DNA of 64,000 nt, taken from Streptomyces halobius. Lineage in GTDB: Bacteria; Actinomycetota; Actinomycetes; Streptomycetales; Streptomycetaceae. The number at the start of each line of letters is the position of its first letter. The stretch's first letter is position 1. The notes below the pieces were generated by a model. The model was not told where the DNA came from and did no database searches. It saw nothing but the letters and a program-made list of their open reading frames with translations. Both the position numbers and the translations under genes were made by a program. The stretch covers positions 4,464,001-4,528,000 of the forward strand of contig NZ_CP086322.1 of assembly GCF_023277745.1 (NCBI RefSeq), read 5' to 3'. Shown piece by piece: positions 9,069-18,025 of the stretch.

Positions 9069-10385
9069 GTGAGCCATGCTCGATGCCACGACGCGGACGA
9101 GAGACGGGTGGGGGCCTTGGACGAGACCGTACGGACGCAGGAGCCGGGGCGCGATCGGGAGCGCGAGCGGAGCAGGGGAAGCAGAGGCGGCAGGGGAAGC
9201 TCGGACAGCGGCCCGGGCGGGGAGAGCGGGGGCGCGGCGGATCAGGGCAGCGCCCCGGCCGACCGGGCACGGCTGCTCGCGGCGTGGCACGACTCGACGC
9301 GGATGCTGGCGGGCGGCTCGTCGGGGGAGACGGTCCGCGAGCGGCTGAACCGTCTGCTGGCCGACGCCCCGGGCTCCTACGACCTGGACGACTGGCTCGA
9401 TATGTACGGCAACGGCGACGGTGTGGTCGGCGAGCTGGAGCGCCGTACCGCCGACGCCCTGGGAACGGAGGCCGCCGCTTTCTTCCCGACCGGCACGATG
9501 GCGCAGCAGGTGGCGCTGCGCTGCTGGGCCGGCCGTACCGGCAACCCCACGGTCGCCGGGCACCCGCTCTCCCATCTGGAAGTGCATGAGCGCGATGCGT
9601 ACGCGGTGGTCAGCGGGCTGCGCATGGTGCATCCCACGACCGGACCACGGCTGCCGACCGCCGCCGAGATCCATGACCTGCAGGAGCCCTTCGGCGCCCT
9701 CGTCCTTGAACTGCCCCTCCGTGACGCCGGGTTCGTGCTCCCGGAGTGGGACGAGCTGACGGCCGTCGTGGAGGTGGCGCAGGAGCACGATGCGGTGGTG
9801 CACTTCGACGGAGCGCGGATATGGGAGTGCGGCTCGTACTTCGGACGTTCACTCCCCGAAATAGCCACCCTCGCCGACAGCGTCTACGTCTCCTACTACA
9901 AGTCGCTGGACGGCATATCCGGCGCCGCCCTGGCGGGCACGGAGGACTTCGTCGAGGAGGCGCGGGCCTGGCGGCACCGGTACGGCGGGCAGCTGTTCCA
10001 GCAGTGGCCGGCGGCGCTGGCCGCGCTCGCCGGGCTGGACCGCGAACTGCCCCGCCTGCCGGAGTACGTGGCGCACGCCAAGATCGTCGCGCAGGCGCTA
10101 CGAGACGGCTTGGCCGAGGCCGGTTTGCCGTGGTTCAGGGTGCTTCCGGAGGTACCGCACACCCATGAGTTCCAGGTGTGGCTGCCCTACCGGGCCGACG
10201 CACTGAACGAGGCCGCCGTGCGCCAGGCGGAGGAGACCAGAACGACGCTGTTCCGCAAGTGGTACGAGGAGGGCCCCCTCGGACTGTCGATGACGGAGGT
10301 GTCGGTCCGCTCATCGGCGCTGGACTGGACGACCGGGGACGTACGGACGGCGCTGGGGGACTTCTTGGGTCGGGTGGGGGCGTGA
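9069..10385 (+). CDS. Threonine aldolase / beta-eliminating lyase family protein
   Basis: A PLP-dependent fold-type I enzyme. The PLP lysine is seen in SYYKSLDGISGA and the cofactor-binding aspartate in VVHFDGARIWE; FFPTGTMAQQ near the N-terminus matches the phosphate-binding region. Family members cleave beta-hydroxy amino acids such as threonine to glycine and an aldehyde, but the substrate is not certain. The start is unclear: GTG at 9069 gives 438 residues, but the first 60 are low-complexity Arg/Gly/Ser and the conserved domain begins near ADRARLLAAW. It is followed after 31 bases by the XRE regulator on the same strand. Confidence 0.85.
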   Translation: MSHARCHDADERRVGALDETVRTQEPGRDRERERSRGSRGGRGSSDSGPGGESGGAADQGSAPADRARLLAAWHDSTRMLAGGSSGETVRERLNRLLADAPGSYDLDDWLDMYGNGDGVVGELERRTADALGTEAAAFFPTGTMAQQVALRCWAGRTGNPTVAGHPLSHLEVHERDAYAVVSGLRMVHPTTGPRLPTAAEIHDLQEPFGALVLELPLRDAGFVLPEWDELTAVVEVAQEHDAVVHFDGARIWECGSYFGRSLPEIATLADSVYVSYYKSLDGISGAALAGTEDFVEEARAWRHRYGGQLFQQWPAALAALAGLDRELPRLPEYVAHAKIVAQALRDGLAEAGLPWFRVLPEVPHTHEFQVWLPYRADALNEAAVRQAEETRTTLFRKWYEEGPLGLSMTEVSVRSSALDWTTGDVRTALGDFLGRVGA

Positions 10386-10416
10386 GGTCGTAAATCGGCC
10401 GGGAGAGGGGCCAGCC

Positions 10417-11169
10417 ATGGTCAGTGAGCGAAGGCGTCAGTTCGGCGAACACCTGGCACGGCTCCGGCGTGATGCCGGGAAGAGCCAGCGGCAGCTTGCC
10501 GAGTTCCTGTGCGCCGTCTCGTGTGTCCGCTCGTCCGTCACACGGAACGAGGTCTCCCGCTGGGAGCGCGCCGAGCGCATCCCGGATTCCTGGCTTCCAG
10601 CACTTGCCGAGGCGCTGAACGTCCCACTGGACACCTTGGAGCGGGCGGCGGCCTACGCGCGCGGAGAGAGCAGTGGCGTTCCGTTCGACCCTGCCGCCAC
10701 GCTCGCCGAATTACTGCCAGAGGGCGACCCGTTGGCTCCGCTCACCGCGATGACCGCACTTGGGAAAGCTCACGACGCCTTGTCCGAGCAGGACGACGAG
10801 CAGGCGCCCTTGTGGGCCTACTGGATATGCCGTGAAGAGTTGGACGTCATGGACGCGCGGGTCTTCACCGAGCTGCGTCGGCCGCTGCGGGCGGTGCCGC
10901 TGCTGACGGACGTTCTGAGCCGGTACGACGCCACTCACGCCCTAGAGGTGGCGCTGTACCGGTCATGGCTTGCTGTCGCACTCATGGATGCCGATGAGCC
11001 CGAGCAGGCCGCTGCGGAAGCCCGACGGGTCGTCGCCCGGTCGTCCGGCCTGGCGAGCGACCGCGCCGCCGGGAGGGCCCGCGCCGTACTGCACCAGTTG
11101 CGCGACTGCCGAGACGTGCCCGAGGTGCGCAGCCTGTTGCACGATCACGGACATCTGCTGAGCGCGTAA
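10417..11169 (+). CDS. XRE-type helix-turn-helix regulator with TTA codon
   Basis: A 250-residue regulator. The N-terminal HTH (about 8-75) is recognisable from FGEHLARLRRDAG, SQRQLAEFL and the recognition segment NEVSRWERAERIP. The remaining 170 residues are helical and TPR-like, as in many Streptomyces XRE proteins. Codon 99 (10711-10713, in GAA TTA CTG) is TTA, read only by the bldA leucyl tRNA in Streptomyces, so translation is probably restricted to later growth. It starts at ATG 10417 with GAGAGGGG upstream and may be co-transcribed with the aldolase gene. The target is unknown. Confidence 0.88.
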   Translation: MVSERRRQFGEHLARLRRDAGKSQRQLAEFLCAVSCVRSSVTRNEVSRWERAERIPDSWLPALAEALNVPLDTLERAAAYARGESSGVPFDPAATLAELLPEGDPLAPLTAMTALGKAHDALSEQDDEQAPLWAYWICREELDVMDARVFTELRRPLRAVPLLTDVLSRYDATHALEVALYRSWLAVALMDADEPEQAAAEARRVVARSSGLASDRAAGRARAVLHQLRDCRDVPEVRSLLHDHGHLLSA

Positions 11170-11231
11170 GGTCGTCGTCATATCGGCGCGCTGCCGTAGC
11201 AGGGCTTCGGAGGTCCGCCTGACCGCCGGTT

Positions 11232-11471
11232 CTACCGGCACCGGCCGTGTGCCTCCGGGACGCGGCCCAAGGCCGCCGTCATCCGGCGTACGGCACGTCC
11301 TGTGCGCCCCGGGAACCGGTTGGCGGGCGCCGTGACGACCGCCCGGAAGCGTCGCCACTCGCGGATCTCCCGGGCGGTCTGCACGGTGGCCGCGCCCGGG
11401 AGGACGGGGGCGGTTTCGCCGTGTTGGGCGGCGCGGTAGGCGTCGAGCATGTGCTGCTGGGATGCGTTCAT
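11232..11471 (-). CDS. Small basic hypothetical protein
   Basis: A 79-residue protein starting at ATG 11469-11471. It has an N-terminal helical stretch (QQHMLDAYRAAQHGE), a middle segment with REIREWRRFRAVV and an Arg-rich C-terminus. It reads like a short soluble protein of the kind often annotated in Streptomyces without function. I do not recognise a family. A longer frame extends upstream but crosses into the promoter of the divergent DUF5937 gene, so the short form is preferred. Confidence 0.6.
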   Translation of the reverse strand: MNASQQHMLDAYRAAQHGETAPVLPGAATVQTAREIREWRRFRAVVTAPANRFPGRTGRAVRRMTAALGRVPEAHGRCR

Positions 11472-11619
11472 GGCAGTCAGCCTGCGGCCCGTCCGCCGCC
11501 CGTGGCACGTCGATTGACGAGAGCAGTCAATCGACGTCGTCGCAGGTCGGGCGCGCATGTATGAGGGACGATGAAGGTCAGGAAGACGCGGAAGACCAGG
11601 GATTGAACGGGGCGGGTTC

Positions 11620-12738
11620 ATGAGTGTGTGGATCGATATCGCGGGGCTGCCCGGCGAGCGGATCGTCTTCAGCCCCTCGCCGCTGGCGGAACTGGGTTTC
11701 GCCCTGCACACGTTGGCCGAACCGGCCCACCATCCGGGCCTGCACGGCTGGACCACCGCGACCGCCGCCGCCCTCAAGCCCGATCTCGCCGACCGGCTGC
11801 ATGAAGCGGTCTTCCTCTGGGGTTCGACGTTCTCCGACATCACCTTCGCGTTCGCCGCGCTCCCGGACCGTGCCGGGCAGCCGGGGACGACGCTCGCGGA
11901 GGACCTGGACCTGCTGGACCGGCTGGACGACGAGCGGTATGTGGCCGCGGCGCTGGAGATCTCCTGCACCGATTCCTACTGCCAGGGCGGTCCGTCACCG
12001 CTCGTCGACGCCCGCGCCCGCGAACAGGCACTGGAGCGGGCCACCGTCCGCGGCCCGCGCCAGGCGGACTTCGCCCGGCGACTGCTCGCCGACCCGCCCG
12101 CCGTACGTGCCTGGATCCGTCGGCTGTTCGAGGACTGTGACCAGGCATTCTTCGCGGACGTCTGGCGGCGCGTCGGGGTGCAACTGGCCGCCGACGCCCG
12201 GCACAAGACGGAGGTGCTGCGCCGCAAGGGGCTGGCCGAGGCGCTGGCGGAGGTGTCGCCCGCGGTGTCGCTGGACGAGGAGCGGTCCCGGATCGTCATC
12301 GACAAGATGGCCCATGGCCGGACCACGGCGGGCGACCCGGCGGTCGGCCCGGGGGTGACGCTCGTACCGTCCTCCTTCGGCTGGCCGCATGTGCTGGCGC
12401 TGCACGCGCCCGGCTGGCGGCCGGGGATCGTCTATCCGGTGGCGGCTCCGGAGGTGGCCGACCCACCGTCGGTGGAGCTGCTGGAGAGCCGGCTGACGGC
12501 GCTCGCCCACCCGATGCGCGTCCGGATCTGCCGCAACCTGGCGCGTACCGCCTTCACCACCGGCGAGCTGGCCAAGGCCAACGGCATCAGCGCGCCGGAG
12601 GTCTCCCGGCATCTGGCGATCCTCAAGAAGGCCGGGCTGATCCAGACACGGCGCCGTGGGCGGTATGTGCTGCATCAGCTGGACCTCATGGTGGTGGCAC
12701 GGCTGGGCAGCGACTTCCTTGAGGGCATCTTGCGGTGA
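11620..12738 (+). CDS. DUF5937 / ArsR-type winged-helix regulator
   Basis: A 372-residue regulator. The first 240 residues match the DUF5937 type seen in Streptomyces (opening VWIDIAGLPGERIVFSPSPLAELGF-like, with a hydrophobic segment). The C-terminus (about 285-372) is an ArsR-like winged helix: LTALAHPMRVRICRNLA, LAKANGISAPEVSRHLAILKK and the wing RRGRYVLHQL. Such proteins are thought to be one-component regulators, with the N-terminal part sensing an unknown signal. It stands alone, diverging from the small basic gene. Confidence 0.88.
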   Translation: MSVWIDIAGLPGERIVFSPSPLAELGFALHTLAEPAHHPGLHGWTTATAAALKPDLADRLHEAVFLWGSTFSDITFAFAALPDRAGQPGTTLAEDLDLLDRLDDERYVAAALEISCTDSYCQGGPSPLVDARAREQALERATVRGPRQADFARRLLADPPAVRAWIRRLFEDCDQAFFADVWRRVGVQLAADARHKTEVLRRKGLAEALAEVSPAVSLDEERSRIVIDKMAHGRTTAGDPAVGPGVTLVPSSFGWPHVLALHAPGWRPGIVYPVAAPEVADPPSVELLESRLTALAHPMRVRICRNLARTAFTTGELAKANGISAPEVSRHLAILKKAGLIQTRRRGRYVLHQLDLMVVARLGSDFLEGILR

Positions 12739-13067
12739 ACGGCCGGGCGGGCAGGGCCTGTCGTCGGGGTCCCGCCCGCATTCAGTCAGGCGTTTTCACG
12801 CCTTGGCAGGGTCGCGGCCCGGTCGGCTCGAACGCGGAACGCGGGGCCGGCCACGGAGAACGCGGTGAAGAACGGGGTGTCCGGGGGGATATGACGGGCA
12901 CGGACACCTGGCGCGTCGTGGAATCCCCCATGCGGAACAAGGGCGCGGGGGCCTCACGCGGTGACGTGATCACCGTCGTGGCCGTCGAAGAGGTCACCCC
13001 GGGCTGACCAGCCCGCCAGGGGCCCGCCGGACCCCTGGCCACCCCTGGCAGCGGAGACCGCCGCCAG

Positions 13068-13099
13068 GGCCTGTCCGCGCCTGACCCGTCGGACCGGCC
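13068..13099. terminator. Bidirectional hairpin of the GGCCTGTCC repeat type
   Basis: GGCCTGTCCG (13068-13077) pairs with CGGACCGGCC (13090-13099) with one mismatch, leaving a 12-base loop CGCCTGACCCGT. It lies between the DUF5937 gene and the convergent response regulator. A very similar stem and loop occurs at 42685-42712. There is no U-run, as is common in Streptomyces. Confidence 0.6.
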
Positions 13100-13100
13100 C

Positions 13101-13784
13101 CTACGCCCCCGCACCCCCGGCCCGCACCAGCCCCGTCTCATACGCGAGCACCACCGCCTGGACCCGGTCCCGCAGGTTCAACTTCGTGAGGATCCGCCCC
13201 ACATGGGTCTTCACCGTGGCCTCGGACAGCACCAGCCGCTCCGCGATCTCCCCGTTCGACAGGCCCTGCGCGACCAGCAGCAGCACCTCCCGCTCACGGT
13301 CCGTCAGCCGTTCCAGCTCGGGGCGCACCGGCTCGGCGGAGGTGGTCGGCAGCATCGGCGTGAAGCGGTCCAGCAGCCGGCGGGTGGTGGACGGCGCGAC
13401 GACCGCGTCGCCGCTCTCCACCGCCCGGATCGCGGCGAGCAGTTCGCTCGGCGGCACGTCCTTGAGCATGAATCCGCTGGCCCCGGCCTTCAGCGCGGAG
13501 AAGGCGTATTCGTCCAGGTCGAAGGTGGTCAGGATGAGGACCTTGGGCGCGCCTTCCTGCTGCCCGCCCGCGCAGATCCGCCGGGTGGCCTCCACCCCGT
13601 CCAGATGCGGCATCCGGACGTCCATGAGGATCACGTCGACCTGGGTGGAGCGCAGCACCTCCAGCGCCTCCACGCCGTCGCCCGCCTCCGCGACAACCTC
13701 CATGTCGGGCTGCGCGGCGAGCACCATCCGGAAGCCGGTACGGAGCAGCACCTGGTCGTCGACGAGCATCACTCGGATGGTCAT
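13101..13784 (-). CDS. NarL/LuxR-family response regulator
   Basis: A 227-residue response regulator. The receiver domain (1-120) has the acidic pocket DD at 9-10, the phospho-acceptor D55 in VILMDVRMP, a conserved Thr in LILTTFD and K in MLKDVPP. The LuxR-type DNA-binding domain (about 155-220) contains LTDREREVLLLVAQGLSNGEIAERL and the recognition segment SEATVKTHVGRIL. It lies downstream of the sensor kinase gene (185-base gap) on the same strand and is its probable partner. The regulated genes are not evident from context. Confidence 0.95.
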   Translation of the reverse strand: MTIRVMLVDDQVLLRTGFRMVLAAQPDMEVVAEAGDGVEALEVLRSTQVDVILMDVRMPHLDGVEATRRICAGGQQEGAPKVLILTTFDLDEYAFSALKAGASGFMLKDVPPSELLAAIRAVESGDAVVAPSTTRRLLDRFTPMLPTTSAEPVRPELERLTDREREVLLLVAQGLSNGEIAERLVLSEATVKTHVGRILTKLNLRDRVQAVVLAYETGLVRAGGAGA

Positions 13785-13969
13785 GGCAGGGGGATCCCTT
13801 CATGTGTGGGGCTACAGCGTACGGAGGGACGGGACGGGCCGGAGGTAGGGAGGTAGGGAGATGAGGCGGGTAGGTAGGGGATGGGCCGGGGTGGGTGGGA
13901 TGAGTGGGCCGTCCAGGACGGCCAGGGGGTGCCACAGGCGGGACGGACGCGACGCGCGGGGCTCGTCCC

Positions 13970-15166
13970 TCACCGTTCCGGTTTGAGCGGCAGCACCGCA
14001 CCGATCCGGAAGCCGCCGCCCTGCCGCGGCCCCGCGTCCAGGCTGCCGCCGACCATGCCGACCCGTTCGCGCATCCCGATGAGGCCGTGTCCGAGGCCGT
14101 CCGCCCCGCCCGCCTCGTAGCGCTCGTGCTCCGCGCCCCGCCCGTCGTCCTCGACCAGCACATCGAGTTCGTCGTCCTTGTAGGAGAGCCGGACGGTCGC
14201 CCCGACGTCCGGGCCGCCGTGCTTACGGGTGTTGGTGAGCGCTTCCTGCACGATGCGGTACGCGGTCAGCTCGACGCTGCTGGGCAGCGGCCGCGGCTCG
14301 CCCTCCACCCGGAAGTCGACCGGCAGTCCCGCGCCCCGCACCTGGTCGACGAGGTCGGCGAGCTGCTCGACGCCCGGCTGGGGGACGTACTCACCGCCCT
14401 CGGGCTGTTCGCCGGTGCGCAGCACGCCCAGCAGCCGTCGCATCTCGGCCAGCGCCTGCCGGCCCGTGCCGGAGATCGTCTGCAGCGCCTGGCGGGCCTG
14501 GTCGGGCGCGGCGTCGAGGACATACGCGGCGCCGTCCGCCTGCACGACCATCACCGAGACGTTGTGTGCGACGACGTCGTGCAGCTCGCGGGCGATCCGG
14601 GCGCGCTCGGCCGCGACCGCGATCCGGGACTGTGCCTCGCGCTCCTTCTCCAGCCGGTCGGCCTTCTCCTCCAGCTGTGCCCAGTATGCGCGGCGGGTGC
14701 GCACGGAGTCGCCGAGCACCCAGGCGAGGACGAGCGGCAGGGTGACCAGCGCGGCGCCCATCAGCAGGTCGCGCCCCATCGTGAGCGTCCACATGCGCCA
14801 CAAGGCGAGAGTGGGGCCGACGAGGGCACCGGCGAGGGCGCTGCGGGAGGCCCAGCGGGGGACGGCCGGGCTGGAGGCGACGGTGTAGGCGATCACGAAC
14901 ATCGCGAGGTTGGCGAAGAGGGGCAGGATGTTGAAGATCACTTGGCCGACGCCGATAGCGAGGGTCAGCAGCAGCATCTTCACGGGGGCCTTGCGGCGCA
15001 GCGCCACGGCGAGGCAGAGGCCGACCGTGAGGCTCGCGGCGACGGCCTGGTTGACGTCTTCGACGTCGGACGCGACCGACAGTCCGCTGAACCCGAGCAG
15101 GAGGAGGGCCCAGAAGGTGTCCACTCCCGTCGGGTGCCTGCGGAGGAAGTCGTAGAGGCGGTGCAC
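13970..15166 (-). CDS. Sensor histidine kinase (HisKA_3 type)
   Basis: A 398-residue membrane kinase. The N-terminal 150 residues hold four or five hydrophobic segments (for example FWALLLLGFSGLSVA and LLMGAALVTLPLVLAWVLG), followed by a short coiled coil (160-190). The phospho-acceptor is H196 in ARELHDVVAHNVSVM. The ATPase domain follows with the N-box RIVQEALTNTRKHG and the G-box GHGLIGMRERVGMVGG. This is the usual partner of NarL-type regulators, and the response-regulator gene is next downstream. No separate sensing domain is visible, so the signal is probably detected at the membrane. Confidence 0.95.
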   Translation of the reverse strand: MHRLYDFLRRHPTGVDTFWALLLLGFSGLSVASDVEDVNQAVAASLTVGLCLAVALRRKAPVKMLLLTLAIGVGQVIFNILPLFANLAMFVIAYTVASSPAVPRWASRSALAGALVGPTLALWRMWTLTMGRDLLMGAALVTLPLVLAWVLGDSVRTRRAYWAQLEEKADRLEKEREAQSRIAVAAERARIARELHDVVAHNVSVMVVQADGAAYVLDAAPDQARQALQTISGTGRQALAEMRRLLGVLRTGEQPEGGEYVPQPGVEQLADLVDQVRGAGLPVDFRVEGEPRPLPSSVELTAYRIVQEALTNTRKHGGPDVGATVRLSYKDDELDVLVEDDGRGAEHERYEAGGADGLGHGLIGMRERVGMVGGSLDAGPRQGGGFRIGAVLPLKPER

Positions 15167-15375
15167 GTAACCCAGCGTAGGCAGGCGATATAGGTGTACG
15201 GGTCAACCGGAGGAGCGATCCTGTGGGCGGGGCCCTACTCCCCAAGGTGGAGACCGGTTGCGCCAGGGTGCCGGCCCCGGGGTACGCCGTGCCGCCGAGG
15301 CGTACGCCGTGGTGTCCCGCCTGCGGGGCCCGCCCCGGAGCCGCGCCGTGTGCCGCCCGTACCGTGGTGCGTGTG

Positions 15376-16464
15376 ATGAGCGAGTGGTGCGGCTGGCGGG
15401 AAGCGACGGAGCGGGCGCTGTACGGGCCGGACGGCTTCTACACGCGTTCCGGCGGGCCGGGCCCCGCCGGCCACTTCCGTACCTCCGTGCACGTCTCTCC
15501 CCGCTACGCGGATGCCGTCGCCACCCTCCTCCGCCGCGTCGACACGGCACTGGGCCACCCGGATGAGCTGGCCGTCGTCGATGTGGGCGCCGGGCGTGGT
15601 GAGCTGCTGACCGGTGTGCTGGCCGCGCTCCCCGACGAGGTGGGCGCGCGGGTCCGCCCGTACGCCGTCGAGCGCGCCGCACGGCCCGAGGGTCTGGATC
15701 CGCGCATCGAGTGGCGGGACGGGCTGCCCGCCCCCGGCTCGCTCACCGGGCTGCTGTTCGCCAACGAGTGGCTGGACAATGTGCCGGTCGATGTCGTCGA
15801 GACGGACGCGGACGGTGTGCCGCGCCGGGTTCTGGTCCGCGCCGACGGCACGGAACGCCTGGGCGAGCCGGTCGACGGCGCGGACGCGGAGTGGCTGCGC
15901 CGGTGGTGGACGCCGCCGCTGGGGCCGTACGAACCCGCCCCGGGCGCGACCGCCGCCCCGGGCGGCACCGCGTCCGGCCCCACCCTCGCCACCCCCGACC
16001 ACGTCCCCGCCCCGGCCCCCGGCCTGCGCGCGGAGATCGGCCGGCCGCGCGACGCCGCCTGGGCGCGGGCCGTCCGCACGCTGCGCGCCGGGCTCGCCGT
16101 CGCCGCCGACTACGCGCACGACCGCGCCGACCGCCCGCTCTTCGGCACGCTCACCGGGTTCCGCGAGGGCCGCGAGGTGCGCCCCGTCCCGGACGGCAGC
16201 TGCGACATCACGGCACATGTCGCCCTGGACGCCTGCGCCGGTCCGTCGGCCGAGCTGCTGTCCCAGCGCGCGGCGCTGCACGCCCTCGGGGTCTCCGGCC
16301 GGCGCCCGCCGCTCGCCCTCGCCTCCACCGACCCGGCCGCCTACGTACGGGCCCTGAGCTCGGCGGGCGCGGCGGCGGAGCTGACCGACCCGGCGGGCCT
16401 CGGCGGCTTCGGCTGGCTCCTGCAGCCGGTGGGCGAGGCATGCCGGGGCCTGCTCACCCCCTGA
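15376..16464 (+). CDS. MidA/NDUFAF7-family SAM-dependent methyltransferase
   Basis: A 362-residue class I methyltransferase. The SAM-binding motif is [12 protein letters not shown] (about 57-68). Family-specific features are the substrate-region NEWLDNVP, the late motif CDITAHVAL and the C-terminal [11 protein letters not shown]. The mitochondrial homologue NDUFAF7 dimethylates an arginine of NDUFS2, the NuoD counterpart, during complex I assembly. Here the next gene, 124 bases downstream, is an orphan nuoD. The start is taken as ATG 15376 (or GTG 15373); the frame is open further upstream but is low-complexity. The gene end shows a hairpin and a tandem repeat across the stop. Confidence 0.82.
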   Translation: MSEWCGWREATERALYGPDGFYTRSGGPGPAGHFRTSVHVSPRYADAVATLLRRVDTALGHPDELAVVDVGAGRGELLTGVLAALPDEVGARVRPYAVERAARPEGLDPRIEWRDGLPAPGSLTGLLFANEWLDNVPVDVVETDADGVPRRVLVRADGTERLGEPVDGADAEWLRRWWTPPLGPYEPAPGATAAPGGTASGPTLATPDHVPAPAPGLRAEIGRPRDAAWARAVRTLRAGLAVAADYAHDRADRPLFGTLTGFREGREVRPVPDGSCDITAHVALDACAGPSAELLSQRAALHALGVSGRRPPLALASTDPAAYVRALSSAGAAAELTDPAGLGGFGWLLQPVGEACRGLLTP

Positions 16465-16472
16465 GCAGGCCC
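16446..16472 (+). terminator. Hairpin over the methyltransferase stop codon
   Basis: GGGCCTGCTCA (16446-16456) pairs perfectly with TGAGCAGGCCC (16462-16472) around a five-C loop. The stop codon TGA is inside the right arm. The stable 11-bp stem at the gene end is a good candidate terminator or transcript-stabilising hairpin; there is no U-run. Confidence 0.6.
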
Positions 16473-16512
16473 GACATCGGGATCAACTGAGCAGGCCCGA
16501 TGTCGGAGCAAC
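16461..16512 (+). repeat. 26-base tandem repeat spanning the methyltransferase stop
   Basis: Two adjacent 26-base copies (16461-16486 and 16487-16512) both begin CTGAGCAGGCCCGA. The first contains the real stop codon TGA (16462-16464) and the second an exact copy of it. See the findings on similar repeats at other gene ends. Confidence 0.75.
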
Positions 16513-16588
16513 CGGGCAACCAGCCCGTTCACGCCCGTCGGTCGGCCCGTCCGCCGACGCCTTCCCGCTCTCCTGCGACACTGTCCCC

Positions 16589-17767
16589 ATGACGGATACG
16601 ACGGAGAGTCGGCGACGGGCAGCCGTGCACGAGACGACTGTCGGCATCGGCGGGGCGGCCGAGAGCACCGACATGGTGCTCAACATCGGCCCGCAGCACC
16701 CCTCCACGCACGGCGTGCTGCGGCTGCGCCTCGTCCTGAACGGCGAGCGTGTCCAGCGCGCCGAGCCGGTGATCGGCTATATGCACCGCGGCGCCGAGAA
16801 GCTCTTCGAGGCGCGCGACTACCGCCAGATCATCATGCTCGCCAACCGTCACGACTGGCTGTCGGCCTTCTCCAACGAGCTGGGCGTGGTGCTGGGCGTC
16901 GAGCGGATGCTGGGCATGGAGGTCCCCGAGCGCGCCGTGTGGACCCGTACGCTCCTCGCCGAGCTGAACCGCGTCCTCAACCACCTGATGTTCCTCGGCT
17001 CGTACCCGCTGGAGCTGGGCGGCATCACCCCCGTCTTCCACGCCTTCCGCGAGCGCGAAGAGCTGCAGAACATCATGGAGGAGATCTCCGGCGGCCGGAT
17101 GCACTACATGTTCAACCGCGTCGGCGGCCTCAAGGAGGACCTGCCGGCCGGCTGGCTCGGCCGCGCCCGGCGGACCGTCGCCGATGTCCGCTCCCGGATG
17201 GACGTCTTCGACAACCTGGTCCTGGGCAACGAGATCTTCCGCGGCCGTACCCGGGGCGTGGGTGTCCTGGCACCCGAGACGGTGCGTGCGTACGGCGTCT
17301 CCGGGCCGATAGCCCGCGCGTCCGGGGTCGACTTCGATCTGCGGCGCGACGAGCCGTATCTCGCCTACGCCGATCTGGCGTCCACGCTCAAGGTCGTCAC
17401 CCGTGAGGAGGGCGACTGCCTGGCCCGCTTCGAGTGTCTGCTGGAGCAGAGCCACAACTCCCTCGACCTCGCGGACGCCTGCCTGGACCGCATCGAGGAG
17501 CTGCCGCCGGGGCCGATCAACCAGCGGCTCCCCAAGGTGCTGAAGGCCCCGGAGGGCGCGACCTACACCTGGACCGAGAACCCGCTCGGGATCAACGGCT
17601 ACTACCTCGTCTCCAAGGGCGAGAAGACCCCGTACCGCCTCAAGCTGCGCTCCGCGTCGTACAACAACATCCAGGCGCTGACGGAGCTGCTGCCGGGCAC
17701 GCTGGTCGCCGACATGGTCGCTATTCTCGGCTCGCTGTTCTTCGTGGTCGGGGATATCGACAAGTGA
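16589..17767 (+). CDS. nuoD2: NADH-quinone oxidoreductase subunit D paralogue
   Basis: A 392-residue homologue of the 49-kDa subunit of respiratory complex I, which helps form the quinone site near cluster N2. It has the family motifs [15 protein letters not shown] (32-46) and [14 protein letters not shown] (61-74), and the C-terminal [20 protein letters not shown]. It stands alone, not in a nuo operon, as a second nuoD copy like the one known in other Streptomyces. The upstream methyltransferase belongs to the family that modifies an arginine of this subunit in mitochondria. Its role beside the main complex is unknown. The 3' end is tandemly duplicated. Confidence 0.93.
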   Translation: MTDTTESRRRAAVHETTVGIGGAAESTDMVLNIGPQHPSTHGVLRLRLVLNGERVQRAEPVIGYMHRGAEKLFEARDYRQIIMLANRHDWLSAFSNELGVVLGVERMLGMEVPERAVWTRTLLAELNRVLNHLMFLGSYPLELGGITPVFHAFREREELQNIMEEISGGRMHYMFNRVGGLKEDLPAGWLGRARRTVADVRSRMDVFDNLVLGNEIFRGRTRGVGVLAPETVRAYGVSGPIARASGVDFDLRRDEPYLAYADLASTLKVVTREEGDCLARFECLLEQSHNSLDLADACLDRIEELPPGPINQRLPKVLKAPEGATYTWTENPLGINGYYLVSKGEKTPYRLKLRSASYNNIQALTELLPGTLVADMVAILGSLFFVVGDIDK

Positions 17768-17788
17768 GTCGGCGACATCGATAAGTGA
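17747..17788 (+). repeat. 21-base tandem repeat spanning the nuoD2 stop
   Basis: The last 21 bases of nuoD2 including TGA (17747-17767) are followed immediately by a 21-base copy (17768-17788) matching at 18 of 21 positions and also ending in AAGTGA. It looks like a duplication of the gene end. Confidence 0.8.
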
Positions 17789-18025
17789 GCGGGCCGGAGG
17801 ATCGGGCGCGCGGGTGTCATCCCTCCCGGCGGAGGGTCTCCAGATGCCGCCGCAGGACGGCCGCGGTTCAGGGCGCGTACGGGTAACGCGACGACCGGCA
17901 GACCATGTGGTCCGCGGTCGTCGCCGTCCCCGTGGTCGACTCACGGGACCCGGCCACCTGCCGTGGTGCCGAATGCCAAGGTGCCGAACTCGCTCGGGGC
18001 CGGCGGTCGTCCGTCGTCCGGTCGT

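Noticed and set aside
12891..13007. A 38-codon frame (MTGTDTWRVVESPMRNKG...) between the DUF5937 gene and the response regulator
   Set aside because: There is only a G-run for a ribosome site, no recognisable family, and the frame is short in GC-rich DNA where such frames arise by chance.
13850..13930. Repetitive GGTAGG/GGGTGG spacer between kinase and response regulator
   Set aside because: Purine-rich low complexity, common in such genomes; nothing else supports function.
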